Position numbers and translations under genes: made by a program
Assembly: GCA_035541415.1 (NCBI GenBank)
Contig: DATKNI010000032.1
Coordinates: 1 to 17,271, forward strand
Source of the DNA: JAKAGE01 sp035541415
Lineage (GTDB): Bacteria; Patescibacteriota; Minisyncoccia; UBA6257; 2-01-FULL-56-20
Length of the DNA: 17,271 nt
Reading direction: 5' to 3'
Shown: positions 12,660-17,271 of the stretch, in pieces
Position numbering within the stretch: the stretch's first letter is position 1
Layout of the letters: the number at the start of each line of letters is the position of its first letter
The notes under the pieces: generated by a model
Seen by the model: the letters and a program-made list of their open reading frames with translations, nothing else
The model's database searches: none
Told to the model about the DNA's origin: nothing

Positions 12660-13385
12660 ATGCTTCAGTTGTCTGAAATATTGAAAACTGGAGCGTTTTC
12701 CGTTCCCGACACGGTACGGCAGTGCCGGGCGGATCTGGACGCGATAGAGAGGCAAATCGAGGAGATTTCGGCTCCGGCGAAGGTTGCAGAGGCCGAGATC
12801 GGGAAAATCCGAAGCGCCATCGAGCGCGGCATGAGCTTGCGGGACAGCAATTACGCAGAATTCATTGAGCAGGGAGGCGACAAGCTGATCGCCGAGCTGC
12901 AAACCGTGTTGTCCGCAAAAATTTCCTATCTCGACAATCTCCGCGCCGAAATCCAAAATCTACAGGAACCGCTACAGATTACTAAAAGTAATCTATTGGC
13001 TTTTCTTGCACAAAAGCAAGAGAAAAGCCGATTAAGAAAAGAAAGAGAGGAACTTTTAAGGGAAGAGAAGAAGAGCCCGATCAATCTGGCCCGATGGGTT
13101 TCGAGGATAAAACACAAGCCGACGATATGGCGGGTTATTGCCATGGCGCAAAAACGGGAGGATCAAGTCCTCAACGAGATTTGCGACCTGTATGGCTTGA
13201 AACTCGTGCCGAAGAAAAATCTGTCGGAGCACTATGCCCGAAAATATAAAGGTTACCGATTGCACCTGTACCGTCGGGGCTATTACCTTATCCCCGACGG
13301 CCAGCCGAAAGGTCGAACATCAAGTATCAAAGAAAACCATGATCAAATTACAGCCGATGAACATCAAAGTGAGGCAGCGAGATAG
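12660..13385 (+). CDS. Coiled-coil protein, unknown function
   Basis: This 241-residue protein has no TM segment or signal. Residues 20-140 are strongly helical with heptad-like spacing (DLDAIERQIEEI, then the very charged QKQEKSRLRKEREELLREEKK). A basic region follows, then a small globular-looking end with DLYGLKLVPKKNLSEHYARK and KGYRLHLYRRGYYLIPDGQP. I do not recognise the family. The ATG at 12660 has no Shine-Dalgarno sequence. The 3' end overlaps the next gene by 47 bases. Confidence 0.6.
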   Translation: MLQLSEILKTGAFSVPDTVRQCRADLDAIERQIEEISAPAKVAEAEIGKIRSAIERGMSLRDSNYAEFIEQGGDKLIAELQTVLSAKISYLDNLRAEIQNLQEPLQITKSNLLAFLAQKQEKSRLRKEREELLREEKKSPINLARWVSRIKHKPTIWRVIAMAQKREDQVLNEICDLYGLKLVPKKNLSEHYARKYKGYRLHLYRRGYYLIPDGQPKGRTSSIKENHDQITADEHQSEAAR

Positions 13386-13572
13386 GATCGGCGAGATTTG
13401 GATTCTGCTCTCCGGCATGAATTTCCCCATGCACGCCGAGGATCTCGAGGAGAAAGGCGACGAGGTTAGTTTCATCCGTCATGTCGATGGAAAAGACGGA
13501 AAACGGACGGAGCGGATCACGACCCAGAAACAGCACATCGTCTATCTTGCAGAAACGATTGCGGCGGGATAG
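13339..13572 (+). CDS. Small hypothetical protein, 77 residues
   Basis: The ATG at 13339 is chosen; a second ATG at 13357 is possible and the frame is open from 13234. The protein is short, soluble and probably beta-rich (VRQRDRIGEIWILLSGMNFP, EVSFIRHVDG, KQHIVYLAETI). No family is recognised. It overlaps the coiled-coil gene by 47 bases (or 29 with the later start), which suggests coupled translation and a shared role. Confidence 0.5.
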   Translation: MIKLQPMNIKVRQRDRIGEIWILLSGMNFPMHAEDLEEKGDEVSFIRHVDGKDGKRTERITTQKQHIVYLAETIAAG

Positions 13573-13613
13573 CTTGATGGGGAATGCAAAGCAATATAAA
13601 ACCGGAAAAGCCG

Positions 13614-13619
13614 TATAAT
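13614..13619 (+). promoter_or_regulatory. -10 box TATAAT for the HMA-MauE gene
   Basis: A perfect TATAAT lies six bases before the ATG at 13626, so initiation would fall at or next to the start codon. No good -35 box is seen at 16-18 bases. It has the same spacing as the ftsA -10 box and suggests a leaderless mRNA. Confidence 0.5.
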
Positions 13620-13625
13620 GATTGC

Positions 13626-14348
13626 ATGACCCAGCAATTTTACATCCGGGGTATGCACTGCGACGGCTGCTGCAATCTCCTCACCCGCATGCTCAAAGAG
13701 ATGCCGGGCGTTATCTCTGCGCACATTGATCTCACATCAGGCAAGACAGCGCTCGAAACAAGTCAAGAAATTTCCCATGAAATCCTTGCAAAGAAAATAA
13801 GCCAGGCCGGGCATTACTCGTTTGCGCTCACGGAACTAAGCTCGTGGAGCGTCTTGAAAAAGCAACTTATAGCCTTTGCACCCCTTATCATCGTATTCGC
13901 CATAATCCTCGTTTGGACGGTCATCCGCCAATCGATCGTCGGCTACGAATTCCATAGCGCAATGCTCGACTTCATGGGCGCGTTCTTCCTTATCTTCGGA
14001 GGTCTGAAAGTTATTAATTGGAAAAACTTTGCAGAAAGTTATCGCTTGTATGACCCGCTCGCCAAAATCAACAAGCTGTATGCCTATGCGTATCCCGCTA
14101 TCGAAATTTATCTCGGCATTTCCTACACCTTTCGTCTTTTTTCGCTCACGATCGCGGACTTCTTAACTGTCATCATCCTTGGCATTGCAACTATTGGCAT
14201 TATCAACGCGTTGGATGAAGAAACGCCCGTGAAATGCGCGTGTCTCGGTGGATTTTTCAATATCCCGATCAGTTTGATCACTGTTTTCGAAAATATGCTC
14301 ATGATCGTGATGGCGGTGTCCATGCAATTCGCCGTTTGGCATATATAG
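13626..14348 (+). CDS. HMA metal-binding domain fused to MauE/DoxX-like membrane domain
   Basis: The protein is 240 residues from the ATG at 13626; the frame is open from 13584, but the shorter start puts the HMA fold at the N terminus and fits the -10 box. Residues 1-65 form a heavy-metal-associated domain with GMHCDGC (Cys12, Cys15), which binds Cu(I) or similar soft metals. Four or five membrane helices follow (about 78-98, 108-124, 146-165, 170-188 and 216-235). The C-terminal part holds CxC-L-G (Cys204, Cys206), a pattern I associate with MauE-like redox membrane proteins. It probably carries metal or electrons across or along the membrane. It converges on two small Cys- or His-rich genes. 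Confidence 0.78.
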   Translation: MTQQFYIRGMHCDGCCNLLTRMLKEMPGVISAHIDLTSGKTALETSQEISHEILAKKISQAGHYSFALTELSSWSVLKKQLIAFAPLIIVFAIILVWTVIRQSIVGYEFHSAMLDFMGAFFLIFGGLKVINWKNFAESYRLYDPLAKINKLYAYAYPAIEIYLGISYTFRLFSLTIADFLTVIILGIATIGIINALDEETPVKCACLGGFFNIPISLITVFENMLMIVMAVSMQFAVWHI

Positions 14349-14377
14349 AAAAAGCTCCCCGCGAAGACGCGAGGAGC
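14349..14377 (-). terminator. Rho-independent terminator on the - strand
   Basis: GCTCCCCGCG (14354-14363) pairs with CGCGAGGAGC (14368-14377) through one G-U pair when read on the - strand, followed by TTTTT. It ends the 14406-14994 unit. On the + strand the same position would be an A-C mismatch and no T-run follows. Confidence 0.72.
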
Positions 14378-14405
14378 CGATAAAAAAGTTAGAGCGAGAA
14401 AAGGG

Positions 14406-14606
14406 TCAGGCGATCGGTTGGGCGTTCGCGAGAAGCGTGTTGAATTCGCCGAGGGTCATCGTGAACCTGCCGTTCGCTGGCTTCGCGGGATCGGTGATCG
14501 TTACCATGCCAGTCGCTTGGTCGTAATCGGCGACGGGGCATGAGCACTGGCCGCAGCCGCAATACAAGCTGCCGTCATAGACGCGGCGGACATTAGGATT
14601 TTCCAT
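14406..14606 (-). CDS. Small CxCxxCxC protein, possible metal binder
   Basis: The protein is 66 residues from the ATG at 14606, set by AAAGGAG at a good distance upstream; the frame is open to 14687 without a better start. Four cysteines are clustered as CGCGQCSC (residues 16, 18, 21 and 23), a spacing able to bind one metal ion or a small cluster. The rest looks like a short beta sheet (GMVTITDPAK, GRFTMTLGEF). No family is recognised. It lies 22 bases past the stop of a membrane protein with a His tail, in one unit with a shared promoter and terminator, opposite the HMA-MauE gene. Confidence 0.68.
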   Translation of the reverse strand: MENPNVRRVYDGSLYCGCGQCSCPVADYDQATGMVTITDPAKPANGRFTMTLGEFNTLLANAQPIA

Positions 14607-14628
14607 GCTTATCTCCTTTCGGTTGAAG

Positions 14629-14994
14629 TTAGTGGTGATGGTGATGCGCCATCGTCGCGGTTCCCGCAAAAAGCGGGCTGTGCGCAAACATGACGATATA
14701 GAGAGCGCTTGCGGCGATCACTATGGAAGCGTTCAAGCGGGCTAAGCCCCAATTGGCCGTTGCAGGATTTTTGGAACACCAGACGAGGGCTTTTGAAATC
14801 TTGTAGAGCGAATACAAGATGCATGGCAGCCCAATAGCGAGCAACAGCACGAGGTCGACAATCGAACCGAAATGATCGATCGCACTCCCGGCGCCCGCTC
14901 CCGCGCCGACAAATGCGATGACCCACATCAGGATGCAACAGGGCTTCACCGCGGCAAACACCGCAAGAATCGTACTCTTGTATTCACTTTTCAC
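14629..14994 (-). CDS. Small membrane protein with CC in TM1 and His5 tail
   Basis: This 121-residue protein starts at GTG 14994: GGGAG lies six bases upstream of it, but touches the other in-frame GTG at 15000. Three membrane helices are predicted (about 9-31, 41-62 and 84-104). TM1 holds a Cys pair (VKPCCILMW), another Cys lies in the loop (VWCSKNP), and the protein ends MAHHHHH. A Cys pair in TM1 recalls small metal transporters such as MerT, but the rest does not clearly match. The His tail is natural here. With the CxCxxCxC gene downstream and HMA-MauE opposite, metal handling is the simplest reading. Confidence 0.68.
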   Translation of the reverse strand: MKSEYKSTILAVFAAVKPCCILMWVIAFVGAGAGAGSAIDHFGSIVDLVLLLAIGLPCILYSLYKISKALVWCSKNPATANWGLARLNASIVIAASALYIVMFAHSPLFAGTATMAHHHHH

Positions 14995-15029
14995 GTCCAC
15001 CTCCCAGCGGAATATTGAGAACTGATTTC

Positions 15030-15038
15030 ATTATACCA
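15030..15038 (-). promoter_or_regulatory. Extended -10 promoter (TGG TATAAT) for the 14994-14406 unit
   Basis: On the - strand TGG precedes a perfect TATAAT (15030-15035); no good -35 box is visible. Initiation near 15023 gives a leader of about 30 nt with GGGAG before GTG. Confidence 0.5.
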
Positions 15039-15074
15039 AAGGTGGGGTGGGTTCCGGCGCGCCGTCCCATCTAC

Positions 15075-15103
15075 CGGACAAATTTGACGCATAGGTGTAA
15101 AAT
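15075..15103 (+). promoter_or_regulatory. Possible promoter upstream of nurA (CGGACA-N17-TAAAAT)
   Basis: CGGACA (15075-15080) and TAAAAT (15098-15103) are 17 bases apart. The leader would hold two short hairpins, CCCGTA/TACGGG (15116-15136) and TCGGG/CCCGA (15146-15161), before the small ORF at 15179. It is weaker than the other promoters called here. Confidence 0.35.
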
Positions 15104-15178
15104 TGAGGGGTTCACCCGTACCGCGGACATACGGGCGTTGGGCGGTCGGGAAATAACCCGAATACAGATAAAGGATTT

Positions 15179-15253
15179 GTGAGGATGAAGACGTACTCCA
15201 ACCCCTTCGTAGTTCCTGTACAAATTGATCGATTCACTGCTATTAAAAAATAA
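15179..15253 (+). CDS. Short ORF coupled to nurA, possible truncated partner gene
   Basis: A GTG at 15179 with AAAGG just upstream opens 24 codons (V-R-M-K-T-Y-S-N-P-F-V-V-P-V-Q-I-D-R-F...) ending in TAA at 15251-15253, which shares its last A with the nurA ATG (TAATG). The frame is open back to 15107 but has no better start. TAATG overlaps are typical of genes in one operon. The protein reads like the last beta strands of a larger protein; herA is the usual upstream neighbour of nurA, so a herA tail is a guess. It may instead be a leader peptide. Confidence 0.4.
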   Translation: MRMKTYSNPFVVPVQIDRFTAIKK

Positions 15254-16590
15254 TGGGATATAGCAGCAAACATGGGAGGCGGCCGGATGAATATGCCAGC
15301 AAATCTTCGCATGGCTATATTATTAAAGATCCCGATGTAGCCAGTTTTTTGGATGACTGTTCTTTGCCGAAGTATACAGATGAGATACTTTTGCCAAAAT
15401 GCGAAAAAATTGAGTTTACGGAAAATCCTATTAAGCATATCATCGCGATCGATGGCGGTTATTCAGAGGTTTCAGTCAGAGAAGAATTCCCTTCGTCCCA
15501 GCTGGCCTTCTTCCAGTTTGGCGCTTTGATTTTTGATCTAGCAGATTTAAACGCCATCGCTCAAAAAGCATTTATAGATCCAGAAGACATTTCTAAGCTA
15601 AATAACATTCAAAGATATAAACTTGTTCTACCGACAAAAAACGTAATTACGAAAGATAGCGATTCGCTCATTCAATCCGTCAGGGATACCGTATTTAAAT
15701 TCTTTTTAAAAACTAATGGCGGCAGTTTTATAAAAACTTTAAAATGGTTTCTCTTTGAAGATTATGAAGGCAAGATTGATAAATATAACCTTGCCAGCTG
15801 TCCCAGCTGTGGCAAGAGCAATATCGAACTTGAGAGACGATCATTTTCTGAGCGCTTTGATAGCCAGTGCCCGAATTGTTCGGCAACGATCTACCTAACA
15901 GATGTTTTTAGACTACATGAAGCCGTTGATAACGAAATAGGCGCAGGTGGCATTCTCGGCTACGTTACTACGCTTATAGAGCAATTTATAATCGTTGACC
16001 TTTTGCGGATCATTTTAGAAACTAAGCCAGCTCTTTTGGGGGAAATTATAATTCTAAAAGACGGCCCATTGGCATTCTTTGGGCAGACCGCCGGGATGAA
16101 TAAGCCAATGAGAAGCATGACGAATTTTCTCCTGGAAAAGCATAATTTATTTTTGGTAGGACTTGAAAAAAGTGGAGCATTTGTGGAGCACGCTGTAGAA
16201 ATTGCAAAAAAGATGGAGAACGGCTCAGTGCTTCTCCTAAATAACGATTACATCTACAAATACATCATCCCCGGGAAGGCGGATCCTTCCCAGCCTTATG
16301 CTAGAAGTTCTTATTATGGAAGCAAGGTTATTTTTAAAGCTTCTGATGAAAGGATCTATGTTGCAACGTTACCAACCAAAACTCCGGATGTTGTTTTGAA
16401 TCCAAGCAAAAATGATTTCAAGAATATAGATATAATTTTGAGCAATGTAGAAAAGTTAAAATGCGATATGTACGACAATTCTCTTTTTCCGGTTGCGCTC
16501 GCCAACAAGCTCGTTTCTCTCGCTGACCACCCCAGCTCGGTCATTTTGGAAAAATTTGCTAAACAGACAATTAATAATCACAATAGCTAG
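15253..16590 (+). CDS. nurA: NurA-family nuclease with internal zinc ribbon
   Basis: This 445-residue protein shows the two clearest NurA landmarks: an acidic motif in a beta strand, HIIAIDGGYSEV with Asp67, and the later IIILKDGPL with Asp270. NurA enzymes are Mn-dependent 5'-3' exonucleases with an RNase H-like fold; they work with the HerA hexameric ATPase in DNA-end resection in archaea and in several bacterial phage-defence systems. Between the motifs lies a zinc ribbon, Cys183-x2-Cys186 and Cys206-x2-Cys209, an insertion I do not recall from archaeal NurA. The C-terminal part could hold the remaining active-site residues. No herA is in the window. Base composition is strikingly AT-rich against its neighbours, which suggests horizontal transfer. 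The start overlaps a short ORF by TAATG. Confidence 0.75.
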   Translation: MGYSSKHGRRPDEYASKSSHGYIIKDPDVASFLDDCSLPKYTDEILLPKCEKIEFTENPIKHIIAIDGGYSEVSVREEFPSSQLAFFQFGALIFDLADLNAIAQKAFIDPEDISKLNNIQRYKLVLPTKNVITKDSDSLIQSVRDTVFKFFLKTNGGSFIKTLKWFLFEDYEGKIDKYNLASCPSCGKSNIELERRSFSERFDSQCPNCSATIYLTDVFRLHEAVDNEIGAGGILGYVTTLIEQFIIVDLLRIILETKPALLGEIIILKDGPLAFFGQTAGMNKPMRSMTNFLLEKHNLFLVGLEKSGAFVEHAVEIAKKMENGSVLLLNNDYIYKYIIPGKADPSQPYARSSYYGSKVIFKASDERIYVATLPTKTPDVVLNPSKNDFKNIDIILSNVEKLKCDMYDNSLFPVALANKLVSLADHPSSVILEKFAKQTINNHNS

Positions 16591-16697
16591 TTACATTTTA
16601 GCTATCATCACGGAGTGCCGATTCTTGTAGTTCTGAAAAGCCGTCAATATCTTTTCCGCGCCAAAGTGTGGATAACAAAAATGCAGGTAAATTGGGG

Positions 16698-16745
16698 CAA
16701 ATATAATATAAGGAGCAACCGAAACACAAATATAATATATATTTG
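16698..16745. repeat. AT-rich 13-bp direct repeats and a 19-bp palindrome
   Basis: CAAATATAATATA occurs at 16698-16710 and again at 16727-16739. The second copy extends to a palindrome, CAAATATA-ATA-TATATTTG (16727-16745). Both copies hold TATAAT. Such an arrangement could be an operator over a promoter, but no -35 box fits. It lies in the 232-bp gap after nurA. Confidence 0.5.
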
Positions 16746-16756
16746 TAAAAATATCC

Positions 16757-16777
16757 CCGGCTTCGAGCCGGATTTTT
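16757..16777 (+). terminator. Rho-independent terminator after nurA
   Basis: CCGGCT (16757-16762) pairs with AGCCGG (16766-16771) over a TCG loop, followed by A-TTTTT. It lies 167 bases past nurA, so a short transcript from the AT-rich repeats may also end here. Confidence 0.7.
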
Positions 16778-16800
16778 GATCATGCCGCTATGATGATAGA

Positions 16801-16815
16801 GCGCCACTGTGGCGC
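16801..16815 (+). promoter_or_regulatory. Hairpin just upstream of the 16823 start
   Basis: GCGCCA-CTG-TGGCGC forms a 6-bp hairpin ending seven bases before the ATG at 16823, where a ribosome binding site would lie. No Shine-Dalgarno sequence is visible. It may control translation or be an operator. Confidence 0.35.
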
Positions 16816-16822
16816 GAACATC

Positions 16823-17026
16823 ATGGTATCCGAAAAAGCGTTGCAAGAATTCAAAAAGATTTGGCGGGAGGAATTCGGCGAGGAGATTTCCGACCAGAAG
16901 GCGCTTGATGAGGCGACGGCGCTTTTGGCGCTCTTCGACGCGATCTACCGCCCGATCAAGAAAGAGTGGCTCGATGAGTACGAGACGAAAAACCAAACCA
17001 ATGGAGCAGCCGAGCATCACAACTGA
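16823..17026 (+). CDS. Small acidic helical protein, unknown function
   Basis: The protein is 67 residues from the ATG at 16823; an ATG at 16790 is in frame but upstream of the hairpin. It is almost wholly helical and charged: ALQEFKKIWREEFGEEISDQ, then KALDEATALLALFDAIYRPI. No family is assigned. From memory, small proteins with a (F)KKI(W/Y)xxxxGxEISDxxA pattern followed by a Y-x-P-I end occur in CPR genomes near recombinase or plasmid-type genes; the sequence here cannot confirm that. It overlaps the next gene by 26 bases. Confidence 0.6.
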   Translation: MVSEKALQEFKKIWREEFGEEISDQKALDEATALLALFDAIYRPIKKEWLDEYETKNQTNGAAEHHN

Positions 17027-17270
17027 ATACGACCTGATGTTTTCGAGCGGCCTCGTGAAGAAGCTCCTCGTTACGACGCGGGTGATCCTCTTGCGATATT
17101 ATCGGGAGACCGATATTGTTGCGGTGCGGGAGGACATGGAGAAGCAGGGCAAGGACATCAAAAAGCTAGGTTTTCTCGAGGCGTTGGACGAGTTCGAACG
17201 TCGTGCCGTTCCCCGTATTGCAAAGCTCGCAGAATGGCTTACCGTAAAAAAGAAATGCTCAAACTATTAG
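17001..17270 (+). CDS. Hypothetical protein, 89 residues
   Basis: The ATG at 17001 lies inside the end of the previous gene, and the frame stops at TAG 17268-17270. The protein is soluble and mostly helical (GLVKKLLVTTRVILLRYY, then REDMEKQGKDIKKLGFLEAL, DEFERRAVPRIAKLAEWL). No family is recognised. A Shine-Dalgarno sequence is not obvious, so coupled translation with the gene before it is likely. Confidence 0.58.
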   Translation: MEQPSITTEYDLMFSSGLVKKLLVTTRVILLRYYRETDIVAVREDMEKQGKDIKKLGFLEALDEFERRAVPRIAKLAEWLTVKKKCSNY

Positions 17271-17271
17271 A
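17234..17271 (+). CDS. Possible start of a further gene (partial)
   Basis: An ATG at 17234 (M-A-Y-R-K-K-E-M-L-K-L-L...) runs open to the end of the window in a frame different from the gene it overlaps; a second ATG in the same frame lies at 17255. The overlapping style matches the two genes before it. Too little is present to say what it is. Confidence 0.3.
   Translation, partial: MAYRKKEMLKLL

Noticed and set aside
12266..12676. Arg/Ser-rich open frames of 60-90 residues on both strands across the repeats
   Set aside because: They translate the hairpin-forming repeats, have no start signals and read as low-complexity sequence.
14629..14645. The His5 end of the membrane protein taken as a cloning tag
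   Set aside because: The gene lies in a normal genomic context with native signals and no vector sequence; natural His-rich metal-binding tails are common.
1..17271. tRNA genes and CRISPR arrays
   Set aside because: I looked for T-loop GTTCGA-type motifs in cloverleaf context and for regularly spaced repeats and found none.

Overview
The window looks like a piece of a small, gene-dense bacterial genome, most likely a Candidate Phyla Radiation (Patescibacteria/Parcubacteria-like) organism. This is inference: there is no rRNA gene to confirm it. The support is a compact ybeY-ftsA-ftsZ neighbourhood, a short MutY without an iron-sulfur cluster, many short membrane proteins of unknown role, sparse Shine-Dalgarno sequences beside TAAAAT/TATAAT -10 boxes, and structured intergenic repeats. 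Most genes are moderately GC-rich. The nuclease gene at 15253-16590 and, to a lesser degree, 11600-12240 are visibly AT-richer.

Layout. 1-3301 is a core block on the + strand: the end of a GatB/YqeY-domain gene, ybeY, a structured repeat, ftsA and ftsZ, closed by a terminator. 3311-5595 is on the - strand: rmuC, a promoter/terminator pair that may make a small RNA or an attenuated leader, an RRM RNA-binding protein with a leader of about 107 nt, and a small membrane protein. 5633-7741 holds mutY and a secreted GH18 glycoside hydrolase, which converges on a secreted 3D-domain (double-psi barrel) protein at 7745-8239. 8240-8583 has no protein gene but holds a strong - strand promoter, a long nested inverted repeat with alternative pairings and a terminator, which makes it a candidate non-coding RNA locus. 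8584-9294 encodes a DUF2127-type membrane protein and a two-TM partner.

9382-10772 is a gene graveyard: a kynurenine 3-monooxygenase gene with a large internal deletion and frameshift, and an N-terminally truncated nucleotide-sugar dehydrogenase, on either side of one intact small gene. 10791-12243 encodes a predicted exported protein and two tandem, apparently paralogous small membrane proteins. 12244-12659 has no convincing gene and holds two structured repeats side by side. One of them is a second copy of the element after ybeY, and the two copies share a 36-nt core in which base changes keep the stem paired.

12660-13572 holds a coiled-coil protein and an overlapping small gene. 13626-14994 looks like a small metal/redox-handling group: an HMA-MauE-like fusion, a CxCxxCxC peptide and a CC-containing membrane protein with a His5 tail. 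15253-16590 is an AT-rich NurA-family nuclease with a zinc ribbon, coupled by TAATG to a short upstream ORF that may be all that remains of a partner gene. The right end holds two overlapping small unknown genes and probably the start of a third.

The leads judged most worth following are the covarying repeat family, the structured RNA locus at 8302-8571, the orphan NurA with its possible partner remnant, and the metal/redox group.
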